From Sphingopyxis fribergensis (lineage in GTDB: Bacteria > Pseudomonadota > Alphaproteobacteria > Sphingomonadales > Sphingomonadaceae): 64,000 nt of DNA. The stretch lies in contig NZ_CP009122.1 of the NCBI RefSeq assembly GCF_000803645.1, positions 3,944,501 through 4,008,500 of the forward strand, in the 5' to 3' direction. The notes below the pieces were generated by a model that worked only from the letters and a program-made list of their open reading frames with translations, searched no databases and was not told the origin of the DNA. The position numbers and the translations under genes are program-made. Below, one piece after another: positions 1 through 9,578 of this stretch (position 1 is the stretch's first letter; each line of letters opens with the position of its first letter).

Positions 1-52
1 AACCGCCCGCCGCCTTGTCCATTGTGTCTCGGGATAGCGAAAGGGAAAACCG

Positions 53-919
53 ATGGCCGCACGTGCATATTGGAAGGGTCAGATCCGGCTCGCTTTGGTG
101 TCGATTCCGGTCGAAATCTATTCGGCGACCAAATCGGGCGCCGCGGTCACCTTTCGCCAGATCCACGAACCGAGCGGCAAGCCGATCAAATACGAAAAAA
201 TCGTGCCCGGCATCGGCGCGGTCGACCATGACGAGATCGTCAAGGGGTTCGAACTGTCGAAAGGCAATTATGTGCTGCTCGATGAGGAGGAGATCGAGGC
301 GGTCAAGCTCGAGAGCAAGCGCACATTGGAGCTTGTCCAGTTCGTCGATACCGACGCGATCGACGTCCTCTATTATACCAAGCCCTATTATGTCGTTCCC
401 GCCGACGAGCTCGCCGAAGAGGCCTATATCGTCCTTCGCGAAGCGCTGAAGCGCACCAAGAAGGTCGGGCTCGGCCAGCTATCGCTCCGCGGACAGGAAC
501 AGCTTGTCGCGCTGCGCCCGTGCGGGCGCGGCCTCGTGCTCGAAGTGCTGCGCTACGCCGACGAGGTGAACAAGGCGGCAAATTATTTCCGCGACGTCGG
601 CAATGACAAGCCCGATGCCGACCTGCTCGACCTTGCCGAAACATTGATCGCCAAGAAGAGCGGCGAATTCGACGCCAGCGACTATCACAACCATTATATC
701 GACGCGCTCAAACGCGTGATTGCCAAGAAAGCGAAGGCCAAGGGCAAGCGCGTCCTCGAAGATGTCGAGGAACCCGCTGATACCGGCCGCGGTTCGAACG
801 TCATCGACCTGATGGCGGCGCTCAAGGCGTCGGTCGACGGCAAGAAGACCGCGCCCGCGAAGGCGGCGCCGGCCAAGAAGGCCCCGGCGAAGAAGCAGCC
901 GGCGCGCAAGCGGGCTTAG
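53..919 (+). CDS. ku: Ku protein (bacterial NHEJ)
   Basis: Bacterial Ku forms a homodimeric ring on DNA double-strand ends and recruits LigD for non-homologous end joining. The 288-residue product starts with the typical core opening (ARAYWKGQIRLALVSIP, residues 3-19) and keeps the single Ku core to about residue 215. A linker and a Lys/Ala/Pro-rich tail follow (about 262-288, ending KKQPARKRA), of the kind that tunes DNA binding in other bacterial Ku proteins. ATG 53 lies behind AAAGGGAAA. ligD follows on the same strand after 156 bp that hold a palindromic repeat, so the two form one NHEJ locus but need not share all transcripts. Length and sequence fit the family well. Confidence 0.96.
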   Translation: MAARAYWKGQIRLALVSIPVEIYSATKSGAAVTFRQIHEPSGKPIKYEKIVPGIGAVDHDEIVKGFELSKGNYVLLDEEEIEAVKLESKRTLELVQFVDTDAIDVLYYTKPYYVVPADELAEEAYIVLREALKRTKKVGLGQLSLRGQEQLVALRPCGRGLVLEVLRYADEVNKAANYFRDVGNDKPDADLLDLAETLIAKKSGEFDASDYHNHYIDALKRVIAKKAKAKGKRVLEDVEEPADTGRGSNVIDLMAALKASVDGKKTAPAKAAPAKKAPAKKQPARKRA

Positions 920-955
920 CGCTATGGCGTTTGCGCCTTGCCTCTCTCCCTCGTT

Positions 956-1055
956 CCCCTGCGAAGGCAGGGGCCCATCACCGGGACCATCGTCGCTCCC
1001 GATCCGTTCGGTCGATTTCGACAAATCAGGTGATGGGCCCCTGCCTTCGCAGGGG
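956..1055. repeat. perfect 27-bp inverted repeat, REP-like (copy 1, family A)
   Basis: Two exactly complementary 27-base arms (956-982 and 1029-1055) enclose a 46-base spacer. Each arm contains its own small hairpin, CCCCTGC-GAAG-GCAGGGG. The element fills the gap between ku and ligD. A diverged copy with the same CGAAGGC...CCCATC layout lies at 36266-36350. It resembles the mobile palindromic elements common between genes in sphingomonads; it carries no ORF. Confidence 0.85.
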
Positions 1056-1075
1056 CACAGAATGGTCCGGTTCTG

Positions 1076-3583
1076 ATGCCCCGCGCCGCCGACCCGCTCG
1101 CGCAATATAACGCCAAGCGCGATTTCGCGCTGACCCCCGAACCCGCCGGCAAGGTTGAGAAAGGCGCCGGCAACCGCTTCATCGTCCAGAAGCATGACGC
1201 GACGCGGCTCCACTACGACTTGCGCCTCGAAGTCGATGGCGTGCTCAAAAGCTGGGCGGTGACCAAGGGGCCGAGCCCCGACCCCGCCGACAAGCGCCTC
1301 GCGGTGCGCACTGAAGACCATCCGATGAGCTACGCCGATTTCGAGGGCGGCATCCCCAAGGGCGAATATGGCGGCGGCACCGTGATGCTATGGGATCGCG
1401 GCACCTGGGCGCCGATTGCAGGCAAGAGCGCCAAGGATATCGACCAAGGCCATCTCCATTTCACCCTCGACGGGACACGCATGAAGGGCGAATGGCTGCT
1501 CGTCCGCATGAAACCGCGCCCCGGCGAGAAGCGCGAGAACTGGCTGCTGCGCAAAGTCGACGATGCTTTCGCCGGCGGCACCGACGATCTTGTCGGCCGC
1601 GAGCTGACGAGCATACTTACCGGCCGCACGATGGCCGAAATCGCGGGCGACGAAGGCGGCGAGCAATCGTTGAAGGGCGCCAAGGGCGCGACCTTCGCAA
1701 AGAAGATGGCCGACGCCGCCGCGCACAACAAGAAAATCGCCAAGCCTGCCGCCAAGGGCAAGCTCCCCAAATTCCGTCCGCTCCAACTCGCGACGCTCGT
1801 CGACGCCGTGCCCGGCGGCAACGGCTGGTTCCACGAGATCAAGTACGACGGATACCGCGCCGAAATCGCCGCCGCGGGATCGGACGTCCGCATCTATACC
1901 CGCAACGGTCTCGACTGGACCGACAAGTTTGCGCCCCTCGTCCGCCACATCGCCGCGCTCGACCTGCCGCCCTGCCTGATCGACGGCGAAATCGTCGCCT
2001 ATGGCAAGGACGGCAATCCCGACTTCTCCTCGCTGCAAGCCGTCCTCAAGCGCGGCCATGGCGCGCAGGACGAGGGCACCGCGCTCCATCTCTTCGCCTT
2101 CGATCTCCTCGAACTGGGCGGCAAATCGCTCGCCAATCTCGGAAATCTCGAACGTAAGGAACGCCTCGAAGCCCTGCTCCGCGATGCCAAGGCGCCGATC
2201 GCGGTCGCCGATCATGTCATCGGCGCGGGCGAAAAACTCTACGAAGCGATGTGCCGCGCGGGGCAGGAAGGCATCATCTCGAAACGCGCCGACGCCGGCT
2301 ATTCGGGCCGCCGCTCGAAAAATTGGTTGAAGGTCAAATGCACGCGGCGGCAGGAGTTCATTCTCGTCGGCTGGAACCCGTCGTCGGCCAAGGCGCGCCC
2401 CTTCGCCTCCTTGCTCCTCGCGCAGCGCGAGGGCGATACGCTTATCTACAAGGGCAATGTCGGCACCGGCTTCGACAGCGACACCATGGCCGACCTCGCG
2501 AAGAAATTCGCAAGGCTCGAACGCAAGACCGCGCCGCTTGACGTCGACGCCGCTGCCGCGCGCAAGGTCCATTGGCTGAGGCCCGAACTCGTCGCCGAGA
2601 TCGCCTTCGCCGAATTCACCGCGAGCGGGTCGGTGCGCCACGCGAGCTTTCTTGGCCTGCGCAGCGACAAGGAGGCAAAAGACGTGACCCCCGAAAAGAA
2701 ACAGCCCACCCCTACGCCTGAAAGCGACGTGACGATCAGCAGCCGCGACCGCGTGATCTTTCCCGAGGCAAAGGCGACCAAAGGCGACCTCGCGGATTAC
2801 TACGGCGCGATCGCGCCGGTCATGCTCCCGCACGCCGCGCGCCGCCCGATCAGCCTCGTCCGCTGCCCGCAGGGGCGCGGCAAGAAATGCTTTTTCCAGA
2901 AGCATGACTCGGGCAGCTTCGGCGACCATGTGCTCCACGTGCCCATCAAGGAAAAGGACGGCGGGCATGAGGATTATCTCTATGTCGAGGATGCCGACGG
3001 CCTGCTCGCCTGCGTCCAGATGGGGACGATCGAGTTCCACGGCTGGGGCAGCCATGTGGATAGCCTCGAAAAGCCCGACCGCATGGTGTTCGACCTCGAC
3101 CCCGACGAAGGGCTTGATTTCGCCGACGTCAAAAAAGCCGCGCTCGATATCCGCCGCCAGCTCGCCGACATCGGGCTCGTCAGCTTCGCGATGCTCTCGG
3201 GCGGCAAGGGCGTGCATGTCGTCGTCCCGCTCGATCCGGGGCACAGCTGGGACAAGCACAAGGATTTTTCGAAACGCTTTGCCGAGGCGCTGAGCATGGC
3301 CGAACCCGACCGCTTTATCGCGACGATGAGCAAGGCAAAGCGCAAGGGAAAGATCTTCATCGATTACCTCCGCAACCAGCGCGGCAGCACTGCGGTCATG
3401 CCCTATTCGGCGCGCGCACGCGAACAGGCGCCGGTCGCCGTCCCGATCGGCTGGGACGCGCTCGCCGATGTCGAAAAGGCCGGCCAGTGGACGATTAAGG
3501 ATAGCGACGAGCTGCTCGCCCGCGCCGTCGGCCCCGAACTCAAGGGCTGGGGATTTGCGAACCAGACGCTTCCCGATTTCTAG
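1076..3583 (+). CDS. ligD: Multifunctional DNA ligase D (PE-LIG-POL)
   Basis: ATP-dependent end-joining ligase that works with Ku. The 835 residues hold all three LigD modules in the Pseudomonas-type order. The 3'-phosphoesterase domain (about 30-165) contains HDATRLHYDLRLE. The ligase domain (about 235-535) has the nucleotidyl-transfer motif KYDG with catalytic Lys256. The C-terminal primase/polymerase domain (about 550-825) has the metal-binding DLDPDEG near residue 672. ATG 1076 begins right after the repeat that separates it from ku; no strong Shine-Dalgarno is visible. The full set of domains suggests it can trim, fill in and seal ends without partners other than Ku. Confidence 0.97.
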   Translation: MPRAADPLAQYNAKRDFALTPEPAGKVEKGAGNRFIVQKHDATRLHYDLRLEVDGVLKSWAVTKGPSPDPADKRLAVRTEDHPMSYADFEGGIPKGEYGGGTVMLWDRGTWAPIAGKSAKDIDQGHLHFTLDGTRMKGEWLLVRMKPRPGEKRENWLLRKVDDAFAGGTDDLVGRELTSILTGRTMAEIAGDEGGEQSLKGAKGATFAKKMADAAAHNKKIAKPAAKGKLPKFRPLQLATLVDAVPGGNGWFHEIKYDGYRAEIAAAGSDVRIYTRNGLDWTDKFAPLVRHIAALDLPPCLIDGEIVAYGKDGNPDFSSLQAVLKRGHGAQDEGTALHLFAFDLLELGGKSLANLGNLERKERLEALLRDAKAPIAVADHVIGAGEKLYEAMCRAGQEGIISKRADAGYSGRRSKNWLKVKCTRRQEFILVGWNPSSAKARPFASLLLAQREGDTLIYKGNVGTGFDSDTMADLAKKFARLERKTAPLDVDAAAARKVHWLRPELVAEIAFAEFTASGSVRHASFLGLRSDKEAKDVTPEKKQPTPTPESDVTISSRDRVIFPEAKATKGDLADYYGAIAPVMLPHAARRPISLVRCPQGRGKKCFFQKHDSGSFGDHVLHVPIKEKDGGHEDYLYVEDADGLLACVQMGTIEFHGWGSHVDSLEKPDRMVFDLDPDEGLDFADVKKAALDIRRQLADIGLVSFAMLSGGKGVHVVVPLDPGHSWDKHKDFSKRFAEALSMAEPDRFIATMSKAKRKGKIFIDYLRNQRGSTAVMPYSARAREQAPVAVPIGWDALADVEKAGQWTIKDSDELLARAVGPELKGWGFANQTLPDF

Positions 3584-3795
3584 CCCGGTGGGTGGCGCGC
3601 GACTCGCGCACGAGGATCGGCTAGGGAACTAAGCGACCCTCAAACAATACCAATAAAGTACCAAAATTCCGCATACATCGCGCGGACGCGCTATTAATCG
3701 CGTCAAAATCCGCTTGACGGATAGATTGGTATGTATAAATTTCCCTCAAAATTAGAGCAAAACATGATCTAAGATCAAAAAGAGGGAGACTTAAC

Positions 3796-6471
3796 ATGAC
3801 CAATGCAAGATATCTGCTCGCTTCGGCCAGCATTGGTACGCTGCTTTTCGCCGCTAGCGCGGCCCACGCCCAGACCTCCACCACCGCGCCCGCCGCCGAC
3901 ACGGCCGAGAGCGAAATCGTCGTGACCGGCATCCGCGGATCGCTGCGCGAGGCGATCGACGCCAAGCGCGACCTGTCAGTGATCGCCGACGTCGTCACCG
4001 CCGAGGATGTCGGAAAATTCCCCGACAAGAATGTCGCTGAGGCGCTCCAGCGCGTCCCCGGCATCGTCGTCAACCGCGAGTTCGGCGAGGGCGAGCGCGT
4101 CTCGCTGCGCGGCACCGCGCCGAACCTGACCAAGACCCTGCTCAACGGCCACAGCGTTGCGACCGCCGACTGGTTCATTCTCGACCAGGTCGCCTCGACG
4201 CGCAGCTTCAACTATCTGACGCTGCCCGCCGAGATCATCGGCCGCCTGGAAGTCTACAAGAGCCCGCAGGCCGACGTCGAGGAAGGCGGGGTCGGCGGCA
4301 CGATCAACGTCATCACGCGCAACCCGCTCGACCTCGACCCGCTCACCCTCTCGGCGTCGGTGCAGGCGGCCTATTCGGACCTCTCGGGCAAGGTCGATCC
4401 GCAGGTGTCGGGCCTCGTCAGCTGGAAGAATGAAGACGAGACCTTTGGCGTACTTGTCGGCGCGATCTACCAGAAGCGCCGCACGCGCCGCGACGGGCTC
4501 GAGATTTTCGGCTATCGCTCCTTCCCCGTCGGCGGCGGCGACGCGCTCGTCCCGACGCTGATCGGCTCGACCTTGTTCGAACAGGACCGCGAACGCTATG
4601 GCGCCAATGTCGGCATCCAGTTCCGCCCGTCGGACGCGCTCGAGATCAATATCACCGGGCTCTACTCGCGCTTCAACGCCGACAACTTCAACCAGAATTA
4701 TATCGCATGGGGCGAACAGGCGCTCGGCGGCGGCGGCACGATCACCAACGCCGTGGTGCGCGACGGTGTCGCGGTGTCGGGCAATATCGCCTCGGCCACG
4801 GGGGGGACGACGGGCTTCGGCGTCGTCTATGACGCTATCGACCGTCAGGCGGTCGCCAAGACCGTCTCGGCCGACTTCGACCTGACCTACCGACCGACCG
4901 ACAGCCTGTCGGTGCATTTCAAGGGCGGCTGGACCAGGGCGAACGGCGACACGAGCAACGAGAATTTCATCGAATTCGCCGGCCCCGGCGCTTTCAGTTA
5001 CGACCTCACCAGCGGCCGTCCCGAAGTCAGCTTCTCGAACCCTGACCCGCTCAACCCGCTGGGCATCCGGCCCGACTTTGCGCGCATGCAATCGGTCACC
5101 AACGAAGATGAAGAGAAATATTTCTACCTCGACGTCGAAAAACAGGTCGAATGGGGCCCGATGACCGCGCTCAAATTCGGGGTCAAATATACCGACCACG
5201 ACCGCGTCGCCGAACGCTTCGCGACCAATGGCGGCGTCTTCACCCCCGGACTTCGCTGCAATGGCGCCCCCTGCACCTCGGCCGATTTCGCGACCGGCAG
5301 CGGCATGCCCGGCGACTTCCTCGATAATATCGCCGCCCCCGGCACGCTCACCGATTACTGGCGCGTCGATCCCGCGAAGCTGCGCGCGATCTATGGCGCG
5401 TCGACGTCGCCGAGCAACGACCGCTTTCTCGTCCCCGGCAACACCTATTCGATCAACGAAAAGGCGTGGGGCGGCTATGGCCTCGCGAAATTCGGCGGCG
5501 ACGGCTGGCGCGGCAATGTCGGCGTGCGCGTGATCACCACCGACCAGACCTCCGACGGCTTCATCATCGGCGGCACCAACCCCGAGTTCACCAATCCATT
5601 CGGCGGCTTCACCCCGTCGCGGGCGAAACGTTCCTACACCGACATCTTGCCGAGCGCGAACCTCTCGGTCGACCTGTCGGACCAGGTCGTGCTGCGCTTC
5701 GCCGCGGGCAAGACGGTGACGCGCCCCGATTTTGTCGACATCACGCCGGGCGTCGACCTCAACGGCACCTTGCTCACCGGGCGCGGCGGCGATCCGAACC
5801 TCGATCCGTACCGCGCCAACCAATATGATTTGTCGATCGAATTCTATCCCGACCGCGAGACGATCGTCGCGCTCGCCGCCTTCTACAAGGATATCCAGTC
5901 GTACATCGTCAACACGACCTCGACCGAAATCCTGCCGAGCGTGTTCGTGCCGGGGTCCGAGCCCGCGGGCTGCGTCGCGGCGGGCGGCGGCAATCCGAAC
6001 CTGTTCAACTGCCCCTATCAGATCAACCGCCGCAGCAACGGCGACGGCGGACGCAATCAGGGTTTCGAATTCCAGGTGTCGCGCCCGATCTGGGGCGGCT
6101 TCGGCGCGGTGGCGAACTACACCTACTCCGACGCCAAGGCGGATAATGGCGATCCGATCCCCGGCAATTCGAAGCACTCGCTCAATCTGACGGGATATTA
6201 CGAAAATGACCTGATCAGCGCGCGGCTGTCGTATAATTACCGGTCGAAATTCTTCATCGACATCGACCGCGCTGCGCCGCTCAACCAGGCGTCGCTGTCG
6301 TCGCTCGATGCGTCGGTCAGCGTCAACATCACCGACAATATCGCGCTCACCGCCGACGCGATCAACCTGACCAACGAAGAGATCGTGCAATATTCGGGCA
6401 CCCGCGCCCGCCCGCGCGCAATCTATGACAATGGCCGCCAATTCTATGTCGGGGCGCGTTTGAAGTTCTGA
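3796..6471 (+). CDS. TonB-dependent receptor, Caulobacter-type
   Basis: Outer-membrane active transporter powered by TonB-ExbBD; the substrate is unknown. The 891-residue product has a signal peptide (about 1-26, ending SAAHA), a TonB-box-like ESEIVVTG, a plug domain with AEALQRVPGIVVNREFGEGE and RLEVYKSPQADVEEGGVGG, and a long beta-barrel ending in an aromatic residue (VGARLKF). The plug wording matches the Caulobacter-type receptor subfamily, many members of which take up sugars. Start ATG 3796 has AGAGGGAGA upstream. The unusually AT-rich 3600-3795 leader holds TTGACG (3714) and TATAAA (3734), but their 14-bp spacing is short for a sigma-70 promoter. No transporter genes accompany it; an AraC gene is convergent. 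Confidence 0.92.
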   Translation: MTNARYLLASASIGTLLFAASAAHAQTSTTAPAADTAESEIVVTGIRGSLREAIDAKRDLSVIADVVTAEDVGKFPDKNVAEALQRVPGIVVNREFGEGERVSLRGTAPNLTKTLLNGHSVATADWFILDQVASTRSFNYLTLPAEIIGRLEVYKSPQADVEEGGVGGTINVITRNPLDLDPLTLSASVQAAYSDLSGKVDPQVSGLVSWKNEDETFGVLVGAIYQKRRTRRDGLEIFGYRSFPVGGGDALVPTLIGSTLFEQDRERYGANVGIQFRPSDALEINITGLYSRFNADNFNQNYIAWGEQALGGGGTITNAVVRDGVAVSGNIASATGGTTGFGVVYDAIDRQAVAKTVSADFDLTYRPTDSLSVHFKGGWTRANGDTSNENFIEFAGPGAFSYDLTSGRPEVSFSNPDPLNPLGIRPDFARMQSVTNEDEEKYFYLDVEKQVEWGPMTALKFGVKYTDHDRVAERFATNGGVFTPGLRCNGAPCTSADFATGSGMPGDFLDNIAAPGTLTDYWRVDPAKLRAIYGASTSPSNDRFLVPGNTYSINEKAWGGYGLAKFGGDGWRGNVGVRVITTDQTSDGFIIGGTNPEFTNPFGGFTPSRAKRSYTDILPSANLSVDLSDQVVLRFAAGKTVTRPDFVDITPGVDLNGTLLTGRGGDPNLDPYRANQYDLSIEFYPDRETIVALAAFYKDIQSYIVNTTSTEILPSVFVPGSEPAGCVAAGGGNPNLFNCPYQINRRSNGDGGRNQGFEFQVSRPIWGGFGAVANYTYSDAKADNGDPIPGNSKHSLNLTGYYENDLISARLSYNYRSKFFIDIDRAAPLNQASLSSLDASVSVNITDNIALTADAINLTNEEIVQYSGTRARPRAIYDNGRQFYVGARLKF

Positions 6472-6477
6472 CGGTCA

Positions 6478-6523
6478 GCCGCCGTCGCGCTAACGTGCCG
6501 CGGCACGATAGCGCGACGGCGGC
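6478..6523. terminator. 46-nt near-perfect palindrome, probable bidirectional terminator
   Basis: Arms 6478-6492 and 6509-6523 are perfectly complementary over 15 bp (GCCGCCGTCGCGCTA). The loop is itself a 14-bp palindrome (CGTGCCGCGGCACG), so apart from one A-A mismatch the whole 46 bases fold on themselves. It lies just after the receptor stop and covers the last codons and stop of the convergent araC gene, a natural place for a two-way terminator. There is no T-run, so termination by it is inference. Confidence 0.55.
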
Positions 6524-7350
6524 ACCCCGAAGCGCCGCGCAAAGGCGGTCGCAAAATGGCTCGGCGAGGCAAAGCCCGTCGCAAGGGCAATCTCGGTCAC
6601 CGGCTCCGCGCCATACCATAGCAACCGCGCCGCCTCATCGAGCCGCGCGCGCATTACATATTGCCAGGGCGACACGCCGAACGCGGCGCGAAAGGCGCCG
6701 GTGAAGCCCCGCTCATCCATCCCGACCAACGCCGCCAGTGCGGCAAGACTATGCTCCGCATCGAGCTGCCCGCGAATCGCATCGACCAGCCGGTTGCGGT
6801 CCGATGCCGACAAGGCCCGCCGCATGGGCCTCGGGTCGCGACGCCCATATTGATGGAATAAATGCCGTTCGAGCGCGTCGCCCACCTCGTGCGATGCCAT
6901 CCGCGCCAGATCGTCGTCGACGAGCGGCATCAGGTCGAAAAGCCGCGCCGCCGCACCAAAGAGAAATTCGTCGCGATGGCAAACCCGCGCGGCGAGCGGC
7001 GCGTCGGCCAGCAGCGCGGTGGGCACGGCGAACTCGACGAACTCCGCCCGCTCCCCCTGCGCGAGCGCGGCATAGCGGCAGGCAGCGGGGACTATCCACA
7101 CGTCGCCGCGCGACGGCAGCACCGGCCCCGACGGCCCGACCGAAAATTCGCACTCCATCCGGTCGAGCCGGCCGCCGAGATGGACGACGATGACATGATG
7201 ATCTTCCTCGAACGCCCAATCGGTCGGCGCGTCCAGATTTTCGGTGGCCGCGAGCACGCCGAGCTGGCCGATCCGCGCCTGATGCCGCGCGACGACGTCG
7301 CGCCCCGATCGCGGCCTGATGCCATCCCAGACGGTTGCGGCTTCGGTCAA
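6490..7350 (-). CDS. AraC-family transcriptional regulator
   Basis: DNA-binding regulator of 286 residues. The N-terminal part (about 20-130) looks like a cupin-type sensor (HHVIVVHLGGRLDR). The C-terminal part (about 180-283) holds two helix-turn-helix motifs of AraC type, including the signature-like EIALATGFASPSHFATAFAR followed by FGVPPSRYR. It is divergent from the short-chain dehydrogenase at 7473 across a 122-bp gap, so that enzyme is its most likely target. Its stop codon sits inside the 46-nt palindrome at 6478-6523. The ligand is unknown. Confidence 0.92.
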   Translation of the reverse strand: MTEAATVWDGIRPRSGRDVVARHQARIGQLGVLAATENLDAPTDWAFEEDHHVIVVHLGGRLDRMECEFSVGPSGPVLPSRGDVWIVPAACRYAALAQGERAEFVEFAVPTALLADAPLAARVCHRDEFLFGAAARLFDLMPLVDDDLARMASHEVGDALERHLFHQYGRRDPRPMRRALSASDRNRLVDAIRGQLDAEHSLAALAALVGMDERGFTGAFRAAFGVSPWQYVMRARLDEAARLLWYGAEPVTEIALATGFASPSHFATAFARRFGVPPSRYRAAAR

Positions 7351-7472
7351 TCACCCACCTTGCGAGCCCCCACGACTCGCCCAAGACAATATTCGAAAAT
7401 TGCGCCGGAATTTGAAAGCGGACAAGGCGAAAGCGCCTTAGCCTTGGATAATCAACGACCAAGGAGACCAAT

Positions 7473-8246
7473 ATGACCGATCACAGCATCAAGGGTAAGA
7501 CCGTCCTCATCGCCGGGGGCGGCAAGAATCTCGGCGGGCTGATCGCACGCGACCTCGCCGCGCAGGGCGCCAGGGCGATCGCGATCCACTACAACAGCGC
7601 CGCCGCGGCCGCCGAAACCGCGGAAACGCTCGCCGCGATCCGCGCCGCGGGCGCCGAAGCCGTCGCCTTCCAGGCCGACCTCACCACGGCCGGCGCGATG
7701 GAGAAGCTCTTCGCCGACACGATCGCCGCGATCGGTCGTCCCGACATCGCGATCAACACCGTCGGCAAGGTACTGAAAAAGCCCTTCACCGACATCAGCG
7801 AAGCCGAATATGACGAGATGACCGCGGTCAATTCGAAGACCGCCTTCTTCTTCCTGAAAGAGGCGGGCAAACATGTGAACGACAATGGCAAGGTGTGCAC
7901 GCTCGTCACCTCCTTGCTCGGCGCCTACACACCCTTCTACGCCGCTTATGCAGGCACCAAGGCGCCGGTCGAACATTTCACCCGCGCCGCGTCAAAGGAG
8001 TTCGGAGAACGCGGAATCTCGGTGACCGCGATCGGCCCCGGCCCGATGGACACCCCCTTCTTCTATCCCGCCGAAGGCGATGATGCGCAGGCCTATCACA
8101 AATCCGCCGCCGCGCTCTCCGCCTTCACCAAGACCGGGCTCACCGACATCGCCGACATCGTCCCGTGGATCCGGATGCTGGTGTCGGACGGCTGGTGGAT
8201 GACCGGCCAGACGATCCTCGTCAACGGCGGCTACACAACCAAATGA
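7473..8246 (+). CDS. SDR-family oxidoreductase
   Basis: Short-chain dehydrogenase/reductase of 257 residues, usual for the family. The nucleotide-binding motif near residue 14 is an atypical AGGGKNLGG instead of TGxxxGxG. A catalytic Ser (VTSLLG) and YAGTK (the YxxxK pair) follow near residues 146-162, and VNGGYTTK ends the protein. The product resembles ketoreductases acting on small carbonyl compounds, but no substrate can be read from sequence. AAGGAGACC precedes ATG 7473, a strong ribosome site. It is divergent from, and probably controlled by, the AraC regulator at 6490-7350. Confidence 0.9.
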   Translation: MTDHSIKGKTVLIAGGGKNLGGLIARDLAAQGARAIAIHYNSAAAAAETAETLAAIRAAGAEAVAFQADLTTAGAMEKLFADTIAAIGRPDIAINTVGKVLKKPFTDISEAEYDEMTAVNSKTAFFFLKEAGKHVNDNGKVCTLVTSLLGAYTPFYAAYAGTKAPVEHFTRAASKEFGERGISVTAIGPGPMDTPFFYPAEGDDAQAYHKSAAALSAFTKTGLTDIADIVPWIRMLVSDGWWMTGQTILVNGGYTTK

Positions 8247-8254
8247 CCCCTCCC

Positions 8255-8280
8255 CCGGCGGCCGTCCCTCCGGCCGCCGG
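8255..8280 (+). terminator. GC-rich hairpin after the SDR gene
   Basis: A perfect 10-bp stem (CCGGCGGCCG / CGGCCGCCGG) with a 6-base loop lies 8 bases after the SDR stop codon. It could act as a terminator for that gene, but there is no T-run behind it. Confidence 0.4.
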
Positions 8281-8384
8281 ACCTATCCCATGGGCCATCT
8301 TCCCCTGCCGCCGGGGCAGGGATATTCAGGCCGCAATCCATTCTTGAAGGGGAATTTCATGCACGCCAGGCCGGTCACCGCGCA

Positions 8385-9578
8385 ATGACGGCGAAGCACC
8401 CCGGCGCCGCGCGCCGCCCGATGCTCCGCGACCGCGACGGCCATCATGCGCGCGTCACCTTCGAAGAGCTGTTCTTCGATCTTGTCTATGTCTTCGCGGT
8501 CACCCAGCTCAGCCACACGTTGCTCCACCACCTCAGCCTTGTCGGCGCGCTCGAAACGCTGATCCTCTGGTTCGCGGTCTGGCTCGGCTGGCAATATACC
8601 TGCTGGGTCACCAACTGGTTCGACCCCGAAAACCCCCGCCTGCGCAGTTTCCTGTTCGTGCTGATGCTGCTCGCGCTCGTGATGTCCGCCGCGATCCCCG
8701 ACGCATTCGGCGACAAGGCGCTCGTCTTCGCCGGATGCTATGTGGCGATCCAGCTCGGGCGCACGCTGTTCGTGATCTTTGCGCTCGACCCCACCACGGC
8801 GCTTGCTGCCAATTATCGGCGCATGGCGGCGTGGTTCACCGTCTCGGGTTGCTTCTGGATCGGCGGCGCCCTCGTCGGGCACGAGATGCGGCTCGCGCTC
8901 TGGGGGATCGCGGTTCTCCTCGAATATATCGCGCCGATGACCGGCTTCGCCTTTCCCGGGCTCGGACGATCGCTCACAAGCGAATGGACGATCGAAGGCG
9001 GTCACTTGGCCGAGCGCTGCCAACTCTTCGTCATTCTCGCGCTCGGCGAGACGTTGATCGCGACCGGCGCGACGCTGGCGAAGGGTGAGGCATGGAGCAG
9101 TCCGATCCTCTCGGCACTCGGCGCGACCTTCCTCGGCACGCTTGCGCTCTGGTGGCTCTATTTCGGCACCTCGAGCAAGGATGCGACGACAAAGATCAGC
9201 GCGTCCGACGACCCCGGCCGCATCGGCGCCTGGTTCAACTATGTCCACGCGATCCTCGTCGCGGGAATCATCGTCTGCGCGGTCGGCAACGATCTCGCGA
9301 TGGCGCATCCGGCCGGCCATGCCAGCCTGCCGCAGGTGCTCGTCATCGCCGCCGGTCCGATCCTCTATCTAGCGGGCAGCGCCATCTATCGCCGCGTCGT
9401 CTATGGGCGCATCCCGGTGTCACACCTCGCCGGGATCGTCGCGGCGCTGGCGCTCGCTCCGATCGGCCTCAATGCAAACCTGCTCACCATGGGCTGGCTC
9501 ACAACGCTGCTCCTCGCCACGGTCGCGATCTGGGAAAGCCGGACGCCGCGTGCGGTGCCGGCGATCGAGAGGCACTGA
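8385..9578 (+). CDS. Low temperature requirement protein A (LtrA) family membrane protein
   Basis: A 397-residue polytopic inner-membrane protein with roughly ten hydrophobic segments. It opens with the conserved LtrA-family block (VTFEELFFDLVYVFAVTQL, about residues 25-43) and keeps the later LAERCQLFVILALGETLIAT stretch. LtrA was named from a Listeria low-temperature phenotype; its molecular role is not established, so no substrate is proposed. It stands alone on the plus strand between the SDR gene and the ClC-type gene. An in-frame ATG at 8385 gives the full family N terminus. Confidence 0.88.
   Translation: MTAKHPGAARRPMLRDRDGHHARVTFEELFFDLVYVFAVTQLSHTLLHHLSLVGALETLILWFAVWLGWQYTCWVTNWFDPENPRLRSFLFVLMLLALVMSAAIPDAFGDKALVFAGCYVAIQLGRTLFVIFALDPTTALAANYRRMAAWFTVSGCFWIGGALVGHEMRLALWGIAVLLEYIAPMTGFAFPGLGRSLTSEWTIEGGHLAERCQLFVILALGETLIATGATLAKGEAWSSPILSALGATFLGTLALWWLYFGTSSKDATTKISASDDPGRIGAWFNYVHAILVAGIIVCAVGNDLAMAHPAGHASLPQVLVIAAGPILYLAGSAIYRRVVYGRIPVSHLAGIVAALALAPIGLNANLLTMGWLTTLLLATVAIWESRTPRAVPAIERH

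Noticed and set aside
1388..3259. A 623-codon open frame on the minus strand opposite ligD
   Set aside because: Shadow of the well-defined LigD gene; no domain, signal or ribosome site.
3714..3739. Sigma-70 promoter TTGACG/TATAAA before the first TonB receptor
   Set aside because: The 14-bp spacing is too short for a confident call; the AT-rich leader probably holds the promoter, but I cannot place it.
3976..6441. An 821-codon open frame on the minus strand opposite the TonB receptor gene
   Set aside because: It mirrors the receptor codons at high GC, its product is a monotonous Arg/Ala/Asp/Val mix with no motif, and the plus strand carries a clear receptor.
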